From: an uncultured Collinsella sp.
GTDB lineage: Bacteria > Actinomycetota > Coriobacteriia > Coriobacteriales > Coriobacteriaceae
DNA: 50,601 nt
Direction: 5' to 3'
Assembly: GCA_902496775.1 (NCBI GenBank)
Contig: CABVCF010000001.1
Location: 1-50,601, forward strand
The translations under genes and the position numbers were made by a program. The notes under the pieces were generated by a model. It saw only the letters and a list, made by a program, of their open reading frames with translations. It had not been told where the DNA came from and did not search any database. Shown piece after piece: positions 16,560-24,155 of this stretch (the stretch's first letter is position 1; each line of letters starts with the position of its first letter).

Positions 16560-17368
16560 GTGAGCGCCTGACCGACAACCCCTCGCTCTTTAGGCTTCGT
16601 GTTCGCTATGGCAAGCGCGATCGCCTTAAGTACCTGGGCCATCTCGAAGTAATCCATACCATTGAGCGCATCGTGCGCCGTGCGGGACTTCCCTATGCCG
16701 TCACGCAGGGCTTCTCTCCGCACATGCGCGTGGGCTTCTCTTCGGCGCTGCCGGTGGGTACGTCGTCGACCTGCGAGTGGTATGACCTGTTTATGACCGA
16801 GTTCGTGGCGCTCGACGAGGCGTTTGGGCGCCTGGCTGCGGCGTCTCCGGCCGATCTGGCGCCCATCGAGGCGGCGTACATCGACGTGCGCGCGCCGGCG
16901 TTGACGGCGCAGCTCACGCGCCTGTCGTATCGCATCGACCTGCACTTGGATCCCGAGGCGCCCGTAAGCGCCGACGAGGTGCGCCGTGCGATCGACACGC
17001 TGCGCGCGGGCCACGGCATCGACTACGCGCGCGGCAAAAAGAGCAAGCGCTTGGATTTGGATCACACGCTCGTGGGCTATGAGCTCACGGCGGGGGAGCG
17101 CCCAGACCATTTGGTACTCATGCTCGACACCCATGCCGACAACGAGGGCTCCATGCGTCCGGAAATTTTGCTTTCTGCGGCTGATGTTTTGTTGCAGGGC
17201 TTGACCCCGGGCGTGGATGCACCTATTGTTTCCACCGGTATGCAAGACCTCGTGACCATCTGCTCCTACGATGTCGAGCGTCAGAATCAAGCATGCGAGG
17301 ACGACGAGGGCCGACTCGTCAGCCCCATACCTGTGCGAACTTGTGGATTTGCTCCACATACTCGTTGA
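16556..17368 (+). CDS. TIGR03936/DUF2344 radical-SAM-associated protein
   Basis: This 270-residue protein belongs to the family that accompanies the radical SAM protein upstream. Family features are the N-terminal RLRVRYGKRDRLKYLGHLEVIHTIERIVRRAGLPYAVTQGFSPHMRVGFSSALPVG segment and a moderately conserved middle; the molecular role is unknown. It shares an ATGA overlap with the upstream gene. The last codons overlap the -35 box of the rplU promoter. In many bacteria a ribonuclease E/G gene sits between this gene and rplU; none is present here. Confidence 0.85.
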   Translation: MSERLTDNPSLFRLRVRYGKRDRLKYLGHLEVIHTIERIVRRAGLPYAVTQGFSPHMRVGFSSALPVGTSSTCEWYDLFMTEFVALDEAFGRLAAASPADLAPIEAAYIDVRAPALTAQLTRLSYRIDLHLDPEAPVSADEVRRAIDTLRAGHGIDYARGKKSKRLDLDHTLVGYELTAGERPDHLVLMLDTHADNEGSMRPEILLSAADVLLQGLTPGVDAPIVSTGMQDLVTICSYDVERQNQACEDDEGRLVSPIPVRTCGFAPHTR

Positions 17369-17393
17369 CGGGGGTATTTTCGCCTGCTACTAT
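17365..17393 (+). promoter_or_regulatory. rplU-rpmA promoter
   Basis: TTGACG (17365-17370) and TACTAT (17388-17393) are exactly 17 bases apart. The -35 box overlaps the 3' end of the DUF2344 gene. It sits 42 bases before the rplU ATG. Confidence 0.65.
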
Positions 17394-17435
17394 ATTCGGC
17401 TGTTGCACTAACTGATGCATGAAGGGCAAGTAAAC

Positions 17436-17810
17436 ATGTACGCAATCGTTAACACGGGCGGCAAGCAGTACAAGGTCGCCACCGACGATGTCATCACCGT
17501 CGAGAAGATCGAGGGCAATGAGGGCGACAAGGTCACCCTGCCGGTTATCTTCCTCAACGATGGTAAGAAGATCGTCACCGATCCCGACAAGCTGGCCAAG
17601 GCCAAGGTTACCGCTCAGATCGTTGAGCAGTTCAAGGGCGAGAAGCAGCTGGTCTTCAAGTTCCACAAGCGTAAGCGCTATCGTCGTCTGAAGGGTCACC
17701 GTCAGCAGCTCACCAAGCTGAAGATCGTGAAGGTCCAGGCTACGTCCCGCGCCAAGAAGGCTGTCAAGGCAGAGGCCGAGGCTGTTGCCGAGGCTCCCGT
17801 CGCCGAGTAG
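17436..17810 (+). CDS. rplU: 50S ribosomal protein L21
   Basis: L21 binds 23S rRNA in the large subunit. The 124 residues start with the family hallmark MYAIVNTGGKQYKV and contain the conserved basic region FKFHKRKRYRRLKGHRQQLTKLKI. An acidic, alanine-rich tail (KAEAEAVAEAPVAE) extends beyond the usual length of about 103 residues. An upstream in-frame ATG is rejected because L21 proteins begin at MYAIV and an AAGGG site precedes this ATG. It is followed 33 bases later by rpmA. Confidence 0.97.
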   Translation: MYAIVNTGGKQYKVATDDVITVEKIEGNEGDKVTLPVIFLNDGKKIVTDPDKLAKAKVTAQIVEQFKGEKQLVFKFHKRKRYRRLKGHRQQLTKLKIVKVQATSRAKKAVKAEAEAVAEAPVAE

Positions 17811-17843
17811 ATTACACTCGTAACGAAAGAGTAGGTATACACA

Positions 17844-18101
17844 ATGGCACACAAAAAAGGACTCGGTTCCTCCCGTAATGGCCGTGACTCCCGCGGTCAG
17901 CGCCTTGGCACGAAGCGCTATGCCGGCCAGACGGTAACCACGGGCACGATTCTCGTCCGTCAGCACGGCACGCACATCCACCCGGGTGAGAACGTTGGCC
18001 GTGGTAAGGACGACACGCTGTTCGCGCTGGTCGACGGTACCGTTGAGTTCCACAAGGGTATCAAGCACAGGGTCAGCGTACGCCCGCTCGCGAACGCGTA
18101 A
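17844..18101 (+). CDS. rpmA: 50S ribosomal protein L27
   Basis: L27 reaches toward the peptidyl-transferase centre of the large subunit. The 85-residue sequence is canonical: MAHKKGLGSSRNGRDSRGQRLGTKRYAGQ at the start and IRQRGT-like VRQHGTHIHPGENVGRGKDDTLFA in the middle. There is no Firmicutes-type cleavable N-terminal extension before AHKK. It is the second gene of the rplU-rpmA unit and is followed by a terminator. Confidence 0.98.
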   Translation: MAHKKGLGSSRNGRDSRGQRLGTKRYAGQTVTTGTILVRQHGTHIHPGENVGRGKDDTLFALVDGTVEFHKGIKHRVSVRPLANA

Positions 18102-18126
18102 TTCACCCTTCATAGAGCACATATGT

Positions 18127-18170
18127 GGGAGGCACTTGAGTTTTAGGATTCAAGGGTCTCCCTCTTTTTT
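18127..18170 (+). terminator. Terminator after rpmA
   Basis: An interrupted stem (18127-18139 with 18150-18162: GGGAG and CTTGA pair with CTCCC and TCAAG around a mismatched centre) is followed by CTTTTTT. The obg ribosome binding site begins right after it. Confidence 0.65.
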
Positions 18171-18186
18171 GTAGGAGGCGATTCTG

Positions 18187-19653
18187 TTGTCACAGTTCAC
18201 CGATATCAGCCGCATTAACGTGTGCGGCGGCGACGGCGGAGCCGGATGCATGTCGTTTAGGCGCGAGGCATTTGTTCCCAAGGGCGGCCCCGATGGCGGC
18301 GACGGCGGTCGTGGCGGCAATGTCGTCATCCAGGCCGATGCTCAGCTGTCTTCGCTGATCGATTACCGCTTTAAGCATCACTTCCGCGCCGAGCGCGGAA
18401 CGCATGGCCAGGGTGCCCGCCGCAACGGCAAAAGCGGTGAGGACCTGATTTTGAAAGTCCCCATGGGTACCGTAGTCCGCGAGCTCGATCCCGAGACGCA
18501 GACCCCTATGTTCGAGATTGCCGACCTGGTGCACGACGGCGAGCGCGTTGTCGTGGCCCCCGGTGGTGCCGGCGGTCTGGGCAACACGCACTTTGTGACG
18601 TCCGTGCGTCGCGCGCCCGCGTTTGCCCAGCTCGGCGAGCCTGCCGAGGAACACTGGATCGAGCTCGAGATGAAGCTTATGGCCGATGCCGCGCTCGTGG
18701 GCTTTCCCTCGGTGGGTAAGTCATCGCTCATCGCGCGCATGAGTGCCGCCCGTCCCAAGATTGCCGACTACCCGTTTACCACGCTCGTGCCGAACCTCGG
18801 CATGGTGCGTGCCGGCGAATATTCTTACGTCGTTGCCGACGTCCCCGGTCTCATCGAGGGCGCGAGCGAGGGCAAGGGCCTGGGTCACCAGTTCCTGCGC
18901 CACATTGAGCGTACGGCCCTAATCATGCATGTCGTCGACATGACGGGTGGTTTTGAGGATCGCGATCCGGTCGAGGATTACCACATCATTAACCGTGAGC
19001 TCGAGCAGTATGGCGCAGAGCTCTCGGAGCGTCCGCAGATCGTCGTTGCCAACAAGTGCGACGCGCCGGGCACGGCCGACAAGATTGCCGACCTTAAGCG
19101 CGCAGCGCTCGACGATGGACATATGTTCTTTGCCGTGTCTGCTGTGACGGGCGCCGGCCTCAACACGCTGATGCTTGCCGTGGGCGAGCAGGTGGCTAAG
19201 CTGCGCGCCGAGCTGGCTGACTCCGATGAGCCGGTTGTTCTGCGCGACGATGAGTGGGAGCGCCGTCGCCTGCAGCGTGAGAAGCGTTTCCGCATTGTTC
19301 AGGAAGAGCCCGGTGCCTTCCGCGTAGTCGGTCGTGCCATCGAGCGCATGGTCATCCAGACCGACTGGGAAAACGAGGAAGCCGTCATTTACCTGCAGCA
19401 TAAGTTTGCGCGTATGGGTGTTGACGACACGCTCGAGAAGGCCGGTTGCCGTGCGGGCGACGAGGTCCGCATTTGCCAGCGCGCCTTTGACTTTGAGGGC
19501 GCCGAGGACTTCTCGGAGTACGAAGAGCTCGAGGACGCTGGCGAGGACGTTGCCGTCGAGGCCATTGACGTGGCCGATGCTGCGGATGAGGGCGTCGAGG
19601 TTGTCGATGCGGCGGATGCCGCGGACGATGCCGAGACCTCGGAGGGCGAGTAA
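18187..19653 (+). CDS. obg: GTPase Obg
   Basis: Obg is a ribosome-associated GTPase needed for 50S assembly and linked to growth control. The 488 residues have three parts. The glycine-rich Obg fold covers about residues 1-160 (VCGGDGGAGCMSFRREAFVPKGGPDGGDGGRGGNV). The G domain has the P-loop GFPSVGKSS at about 172-180, switch segment YPFTTLVPNLG, DVPGLIEGA and the NKCD specificity motif. A C-terminal OCT domain follows (about 345-435). It ends in an acidic, alanine-rich tail of about 50 residues. The start is TTG, with TAGGAGG eight bases upstream. It begins the unit obg-nadD-yqeK-rsfS. Confidence 0.97.
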   Translation: MSQFTDISRINVCGGDGGAGCMSFRREAFVPKGGPDGGDGGRGGNVVIQADAQLSSLIDYRFKHHFRAERGTHGQGARRNGKSGEDLILKVPMGTVVRELDPETQTPMFEIADLVHDGERVVVAPGGAGGLGNTHFVTSVRRAPAFAQLGEPAEEHWIELEMKLMADAALVGFPSVGKSSLIARMSAARPKIADYPFTTLVPNLGMVRAGEYSYVVADVPGLIEGASEGKGLGHQFLRHIERTALIMHVVDMTGGFEDRDPVEDYHIINRELEQYGAELSERPQIVVANKCDAPGTADKIADLKRAALDDGHMFFAVSAVTGAGLNTLMLAVGEQVAKLRAELADSDEPVVLRDDEWERRRLQREKRFRIVQEEPGAFRVVGRAIERMVIQTDWENEEAVIYLQHKFARMGVDDTLEKAGCRAGDEVRICQRAFDFEGAEDFSEYEELEDAGEDVAVEAIDVADAADEGVEVVDAADAADDAETSEGE

Positions 19654-19656
19654 GCC

Positions 19657-20334
19657 ATGTCGCTGCGCGGTGGAATCGGTCTGCCTGAGCTTCCTCTAGA
19701 GGACGGGCAGGAGTTTAGGCTCGGCATTATGGGTGGCACCTTTGATCCCGTCCATTACGGGCACCTGGTGACCGCTGAGCAGGCGCGTGAGTCCCTCGAC
19801 TTGGATGCCGTGCTCTTTATGCCGGCGGGCACGCCTGCCTTTAAGCTTGACAAGCCGGTGACGCCTGCCGAGGACCGTTATGCCATGACGGTCCTCGCCA
19901 CCGCTGCGAACCCGGCCTTTTTGGCGAGTCGGTTCGAGATTGACCGTCCGGGTGTAACCTATACGGCCGATACGCTTCATGCCCTTCGCGACTTTTACCC
20001 GCCGCAGGTAAAGCTCTACTTTATTACGGGCGCCGACGCGATTATCGATATTGTTACCTGGCATGATGCCGAACGGATCGCTGAGCTTGCTACCTTTATT
20101 GCGGCGACACGACCGGGCTTTGATATCGATACGGCGCGTGCCCGAATCAAAGAGTCGGGGCTGCCGTTCGACGTGCGCTATATTCAGATTCCGGCGCTGG
20201 CGATCAGCTCGACGAACATTCGTAAGCGAGTTGCCCGTGGCATGAGCGTGCGCTATCTTACGAGCGAGTCCGTGCTCGGCTACATTCGCAAACGCAGGCT
20301 ATATGCCGATTTGGGCCAAGAAGATTTTGAGTGA
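19657..20334 (+). CDS. nadD: Nicotinate-nucleotide adenylyltransferase
   Basis: It transfers AMP from ATP to nicotinate mononucleotide, giving deamido-NAD in NAD synthesis. The 225-residue protein has the nucleotidyltransferase signature MGGTFDPVHYGHLVTAEQ (HxGH type), the segment FITGADAIIDIVTWHD, and the ISSTNIRKRVARG motif near the C-terminus. About 20 residues precede the first strand. It starts three bases after obg. The nadD-yqeK-rsfS order is widespread in Gram-positive bacteria. Confidence 0.95.
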   Translation: MSLRGGIGLPELPLEDGQEFRLGIMGGTFDPVHYGHLVTAEQARESLDLDAVLFMPAGTPAFKLDKPVTPAEDRYAMTVLATAANPAFLASRFEIDRPGVTYTADTLHALRDFYPPQVKLYFITGADAIIDIVTWHDAERIAELATFIAATRPGFDIDTARARIKESGLPFDVRYIQIPALAISSTNIRKRVARGMSVRYLTSESVLGYIRKRRLYADLGQEDFE

Positions 20335-20346
20335 TGGGGGTCTACG

Positions 20347-20955
20347 TTGTCGGTAGAGGATCAGTTTGAGGGCGATGAGCGCGCGCTGCTCAAGCGCATT
20401 CAAGAGCTGCTCGATGTTCGCATGAAGGATAAGCGCAAGCGCTATGTGCATTCGCTGGGTGTTGCCGAGACCGCACTTCATCTGGCCGAGGTCTACGGCG
20501 TCGACCGCTTTGATGCCGCTGCCGCCGGCTTGATCCACGACTGGGACAAGGTGCTTTCCGATGACGAGCTGGTCACGCGCGCTCTGCATTACGGCATTAA
20601 GATTGCCGGCTCTCCTTCTGCCGCGACGCCGCTTTTGCATGGCCCTGTTGCCGCCTATGAGCTTCCGCAGCTTTTTCCCGAGCTGTCGCCGGCGGTCTTT
20701 CGGGCTGTCGACCGTCACACCGTGGGTGCCTGCGATATGACGCCGCTCGATATGGTGGTCTTTGTGGCCGATGCCATCGAGCCCAACCGCCACGGCGACT
20801 ATGCACATGCGCTGCGCAAGATGGTGGGGGAGTCGACGCTCGACGAGTTGTTCTTCTCCTGTTTTGCGCAGGGTTTGGTCTATGTGATTCAGTCCGGGCG
20901 CTATCTTTATCCCACGGCTATTTCGATTTACAACCATTACGCCCAGCTGCGCTAG
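20347..20955 (+). CDS. yqeK: YqeK-family HD-domain hydrolase
   Basis: An HD-superfamily metal-dependent phosphohydrolase; characterised YqeK proteins cleave diadenosine tetraphosphate symmetrically into ADP. The 202 residues show the metal-binding pattern: His in KRYVHSLGVAETA, the HD pair in AAGLIHDWDK, further His residues in LLHGPVAAY and DRHTVG, and Asp in VFVADAIEPNR. It starts at TTG after a GGGGG tract, 12 bases downstream of nadD. The substrate is taken from the family and was not read from this sequence. Confidence 0.88.
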   Translation: MSVEDQFEGDERALLKRIQELLDVRMKDKRKRYVHSLGVAETALHLAEVYGVDRFDAAAAGLIHDWDKVLSDDELVTRALHYGIKIAGSPSAATPLLHGPVAAYELPQLFPELSPAVFRAVDRHTVGACDMTPLDMVVFVADAIEPNRHGDYAHALRKMVGESTLDELFFSCFAQGLVYVIQSGRYLYPTAISIYNHYAQLR

Positions 20956-20982
20956 CTCGGGCTGTCTAGAAAGAGGTATTAC

Positions 20983-21438
20983 ATGGCCGACGAGACCATG
21001 ACCGACGAGCAGATTCTTGAAGGTGTGGAGCACAAGAGCTTCGTCGCCACGTCCGACCGCACTGCCGCCTCGCTGTCTGCGAGCGGTGTCGCCGCCGAGG
21101 ATGTCGCCCGCGCCGCCGCGCAGGCCGCCTACGACAAGAAGGGCGAGGACGTTCAGGTGCTCGACCTGACCGAGCTTTCCGATGTGTGCGACTATTTTGT
21201 GCTTGCCACCGGTACCAACAACCGCCAGGTCGATTCTATCGTCGACGAGATCGAGGAGAAGGTCGCCGAGGCTTGCGGCGAGCATCCGTTCTCCATTGAG
21301 GGCCGCGAGCAGAAGACCTGGATGCTCATGGACTATGGTTCGGTTGTTGTCCACGTCTTCACTCCCGAAGCCCGCGACTTCTACCGCCTCGAGAAACTCT
21401 GGGGAGACGCCCCCCAGCTCCCCCTCAACCTCCTCTAG
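20983..21438 (+). CDS. rsfS: Ribosomal silencing factor RsfS
   Basis: RsfS binds L14 on the 50S subunit and blocks subunit joining when nutrients are scarce. The conserved domain covers residues about 40-145, with DVQVLDLTELSDVCDYFVLATGTNNRQVDSIVDEIEEKV and the C-terminal WMLMDYGSVVVHVFTPEARDFYRLEKLWGDAP. A non-conserved N-terminal extension of about 35 residues makes it longer than the usual 110-120. AAAGAGG precedes the ATG. It closes the obg-nadD-yqeK-rsfS unit and is followed by a strong terminator. Confidence 0.95.
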   Translation: MADETMTDEQILEGVEHKSFVATSDRTAASLSASGVAAEDVARAAAQAAYDKKGEDVQVLDLTELSDVCDYFVLATGTNNRQVDSIVDEIEEKVAEACGEHPFSIEGREQKTWMLMDYGSVVVHVFTPEARDFYRLEKLWGDAPQLPLNLL

Positions 21439-21479
21439 TAGCTCATTTGAGACGGGGTTTAGCTACCCTCACGCATATC

Positions 21480-21522
21480 GCCGGGCAGTTGCGGTTTTCC
21501 GCACCTGCCCGGCTTTCTTTTT
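21480..21522 (+). terminator. Terminator after rsfS
   Basis: A long GC stem (GCCGGGCAG pairing with CTGCCCGGC, extended by TGCGG/CCGCA around a TTTT loop) is followed by TTTCTTTTT. It faces the convergent dinB gene. Confidence 0.85.
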
Positions 21523-21534
21523 GCCCAAAGGCGG

Positions 21535-22749
21535 TTAATCGTTGAAGCGGGATTGGCGGCCGAAGGAAAGGGCGGTGTCGCCGAATTTGTCTCGGACGGC
21601 GTCGATGGCGACGGAGAGGTCGCGGCGGTCGCTGGATTGGGCTCCGCGGTCATCGATCTCGCAGAACAGGTCGGTCTGGATGCCGCCTTGGTGGTCGAAG
21701 TCGCTCATGCCGATGCCAGCTAAGCGAACATGCATGCCTTCCTGCCAGATGTTGTCGAGCAGTTCGAGTGCAACCGCCACGAAGATGTTCTCATCGTCTG
21801 TCGGATGAGGCAGCCGGCGCTGTGCCGTACGCCCGCTGCCATACGAATACTTAAGCTTGAGCGTTACCGTGGCACCCGTCAGCCCCTGACGGCGCAGACG
21901 GCGTCCCACTGACTCTCCCAACAGCGCAATCGCCGCCTCAATATCCCCGCGCTCAGTCAAATCTTTAGCAAAGGTGCGTTCATTGCTGACCGACTTGACC
22001 TCGCGCTCTTCATCGAGACTCGTGACTTCGGAGATTTCGAGTCCCAGCGCACGCTGGCGCATGCGTTCGCCGTTGACGCCAAAAATGGTAGCCAGTGTGG
22101 ATTCCGGTGCACGTGATAGCTCGCCGAGGGTGTAGATGCGCATGCGGCGCAGTCGCTCCTCGGCCGAGCGCCCGATGCCGCTCATGGCAGATACCGGCAG
22201 CGCGGCCAAAAAGCGCTGCTCGGTTCCGGGGCGCACGATGGTCAGCCCAAACGGCTTATCCCGCTCGCTTGCGATCTTTGCGACCGTCTTGTTGCAGCCC
22301 ACGCCAATGGAGCAGGTCACTCCCAGCCCTGCCACGCGGTCGCTCATACGCCGCGCAACCAGCAGCGGGTCTTCGGGCGCAAAGCGACCAGGTGTGATAT
22401 CGATAAAGGCTTCGTCGATGGATACGCGCTCCACGTGCGGGGTCTCGTCGGCGAGAATCGCCATGACCCGCGCGCTCACCTCGCGGTAGCGATCAAAGTG
22501 CCCGTGCGTCCAAATGGCTTGCGGGCACAAGCGCCGCGCCTCGGCCGAGGCCATGGCGGAGTGCACGCCAAAGCGACGCGCCTCATACGAACACGTGGAC
22601 ACGACGCCACGCGAATCGGCGTCTCCGCCCACGATGAGCGGCTTTCCGCGCCATTCGGGATGATCGAGCATTTCCACGCTCGCAAAAAACGCATCAAGGT
22701 CCATCAGGCCCACCGCCGGACCCGTCCAGGGAGGCGGCGTGACGCCCAT
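21535..22749 (-). CDS. dinB: DNA polymerase IV (Y family)
   Basis: An error-prone translesion polymerase. The palm motifs GLMDLDAFFASVE and SIDEAFIDITPG supply the catalytic acidic residues, YEARRFGV forms the steric-gate region, and GIGVGCNKTVAKIASE is typical of Pol IV. The little-finger domain follows. The C-terminus lacks an obvious clamp-binding motif of QxxLF type, although QTDLF occurs about 45 residues from the end. The ATG at 22749 is chosen because GAGG lies five bases upstream; an in-frame ATG at 22788 would add 13 residues but sits only six bases from a -10-like TATACT. A LexA-box-like sequence lies between the two. Confidence 0.93.
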   Translation of the reverse strand: MGVTPPPWTGPAVGLMDLDAFFASVEMLDHPEWRGKPLIVGGDADSRGVVSTCSYEARRFGVHSAMASAEARRLCPQAIWTHGHFDRYREVSARVMAILADETPHVERVSIDEAFIDITPGRFAPEDPLLVARRMSDRVAGLGVTCSIGVGCNKTVAKIASERDKPFGLTIVRPGTEQRFLAALPVSAMSGIGRSAEERLRRMRIYTLGELSRAPESTLATIFGVNGERMRQRALGLEISEVTSLDEEREVKSVSNERTFAKDLTERGDIEAAIALLGESVGRRLRRQGLTGATVTLKLKYSYGSGRTAQRRLPHPTDDENIFVAVALELLDNIWQEGMHVRLAGIGMSDFDHQGGIQTDLFCEIDDRGAQSSDRRDLSVAIDAVRDKFGDTALSFGRQSRFND

Positions 22750-22763
22750 GGCATCCTCATAAC

Positions 22764-22777
22764 CGTATGTATGTTCG
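22764..22777 (-). promoter_or_regulatory. Candidate LexA (SOS) box before dinB
   Basis: On the minus strand CGAACATACATACG matches the Gram-positive SOS consensus CGAACRNRYGTTYG at 12 of 14 positions, with a perfect left half. It lies just upstream of the preferred dinB start and just downstream of a -10-like TATACT (22800-22795), where a repressor would block transcription. Confidence 0.35.
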
Positions 22778-22832
22778 CGTCTTTCCATGTCATGAGTATA
22801 CCGCGCAGCTCATGTGGGGTGCGTGTATGTGC

Positions 22833-22860
22833 TTGCAAATCCCGAATTCTTGTCTAAGAT
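22833..22860 (+). promoter_or_regulatory. Upstream promoter of the rpsP operon
   Basis: TTGCAA (22833-22838) and TAAGAT (22855-22860) are 16 bases apart, on the plus strand, diverging from dinB. Confidence 0.4.
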
Positions 22861-22904
22861 ATGGATTTGCCCTCGACTACACCGAAGAAGTTGGTCTCAC
22901 GGAC

Positions 22905-22933
22905 TTCACCTGCCCGCGTCGATGGCGTATTAT
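22905..22933 (+). promoter_or_regulatory. Downstream promoter of the rpsP operon
   Basis: TTCACC (22905-22910) and TATTAT (22928-22933) are 17 bases apart, about 57 bases before the rpsP start. Confidence 0.5.
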
Positions 22934-22989
22934 GTTCAACTGTTTGTTTGTAGTTGCAGCCTAAAGCTGCTTGGTTGGAGGAGTTTCCT

Positions 22990-23331
22990 TTGGCAGTCAA
23001 GATTCGCCTTGCTCGTCACGGCGCTAAGAAGCGTCCGTACTACCGTGTCGTCGTCGCCGATTCCCGCGCCCCGCGTGACGGTCGTATCATCGAGGAGGTT
23101 GGCCGCTACAACCCGATGACCGCCCCCAAGACCATCAACCTCGACCTCGAGAAGATCGCCGACTGGCAGTCCAAGGGCGCTCAGCTCACCGACGCCGTCG
23201 CCGCTCTGGTCAAGGCCGCCAACGAGGGCGAGAAGACCGAGACCGTCGTCAAGAAGTCCAAGAAGCAGCTCGCCAAAGAGGCCGAGGCCGCTAAGGCTGC
23301 CGCTGAGGCCGCTGAGGGCGCCGAGGAGTAA
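22990..23331 (+). CDS. rpsP: 30S ribosomal protein S16
   Basis: S16 is an early-binding protein of the small subunit. The 113 residues start with the canonical AVKIRLARHGAKKRPYYRVVVADSRAPRDGRIIEEVGRYNP. An Ala/Glu/Lys-rich tail of about 25 residues follows. The start is TTG, with GGAGGAG just upstream; an ATG 12 codons earlier is in frame but does not fit the family N-terminus. It is the first gene of rpsP-khpA-rimM-trmD-lepB. Confidence 0.97.
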   Translation: MAVKIRLARHGAKKRPYYRVVVADSRAPRDGRIIEEVGRYNPMTAPKTINLDLEKIADWQSKGAQLTDAVAALVKAANEGEKTETVVKKSKKQLAKEAEAAKAAAEAAEGAEE

Positions 23332-23334
23332 ATC

Positions 23335-23619
23335 GTGCCTGAGGTTGACGCTGCACAGCTCGAGGGTGAGGCAATGCTCTCAGATCGCATCGCCGATCTC
23401 GTCGAATATCTCGTTGTTCAGATCGTCGACGACCCGGATTCCGTGAGCCTTGAGGTCATCGATGGTGACGACGCCTCTACGATTGAGGTTTCGGTCGCCG
23501 AGGATGACGTCGCTAAGGTCATCGGCCGTCGTGGCCGTACCATCAAGGCCATACGCACGCTCGCCCGTGCACTGGCCGCTCGCCTCGACACTGCTGTCGA
23601 GGTAGAGGTTCTGGGCTAG
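23335..23619 (+). CDS. khpA: KH-domain RNA-binding protein KhpA
   Basis: A small RNA-binding protein that in other Gram-positives works with KhpB in cell-size control and RNA regulation. The 94 residues contain one KH domain with the diagnostic loop IGRRGRT (VAKVIGRRGRTIKAIRTLARALA). The leader LEYLV-like segment (LVEYLVVQIVDDPDSV) matches the YlqC family. It starts at GTG three bases after rpsP; the GGAG of the rpsP stop region serves as its ribosome binding site. The position between rpsP and rimM is conserved in Firmicutes and actinobacteria. Confidence 0.93.
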   Translation: MPEVDAAQLEGEAMLSDRIADLVEYLVVQIVDDPDSVSLEVIDGDDASTIEVSVAEDDVAKVIGRRGRTIKAIRTLARALAARLDTAVEVEVLG

Positions 23620-23623
23620 GACC

Positions 23624-24145
23624 TTGAGGTCCCAGTACAAAAACATCGCCCGTGTGGTTAAGCCGCACGGAAGGAAGGGGGAGGTCCTCGCGCAGCCGCT
23701 GCGGGGGCTTCCTTCTGTATTGGAGCCGGGTATGCGGGTCGCCCTGACGCCGCCGGCGCTTAAGCGCGACCGCTTTTGCACGGTCGTGTCCGTCACCGAT
23801 ACGGGCGATGGCGATCTGGTCTCGTTTGAGGGCATTGACGACTTGACGGCCGCCGAGGGCATCACGGGATGCTACGTGCTGGCAAATCGTGACGACTTTG
23901 AGCTCGATTCGCTCGACGCTGCCTATACCGATCTGATGGGTCGCGAGGTGGTCGACGAGCGCTTCGGTTCGCTCGGCACGATCGTCGAGATCATGTCGAC
24001 GCCCGCTAACGATGTTTGGGTTGTCGAGGGCGATCGGTACGGCGAGGTACTGATTCCCGTGATCGAGCAGGTTGTGCTCGATCTTCCCGACACAGGAACA
24101 ATTTCCGTCCATGTTATGGACGGCCTGATCGATATGGACAAGTAG
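23624..24145 (+). CDS. rimM: Ribosome maturation factor RimM
   Basis: RimM binds S19 and assists assembly of the 30S head. The 173 residues have the N-terminal RimM domain (NIARVVKPHGRKGEVLAQPLRGLPSVLEPG) and a C-terminal PRC-barrel (LMGREVVDERFGSLGTIVEIM...VWVVEGDRYGEVLIPVIEQVV). It starts at TTG after TAGGA, four bases downstream of khpA, and trmD follows ten bases after its stop. Confidence 0.95.
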   Translation: MRSQYKNIARVVKPHGRKGEVLAQPLRGLPSVLEPGMRVALTPPALKRDRFCTVVSVTDTGDGDLVSFEGIDDLTAAEGITGCYVLANRDDFELDSLDAAYTDLMGREVVDERFGSLGTIVEIMSTPANDVWVVEGDRYGEVLIPVIEQVVLDLPDTGTISVHVMDGLIDMDK

Positions 24146-24155
24146 GGAGGACAAC

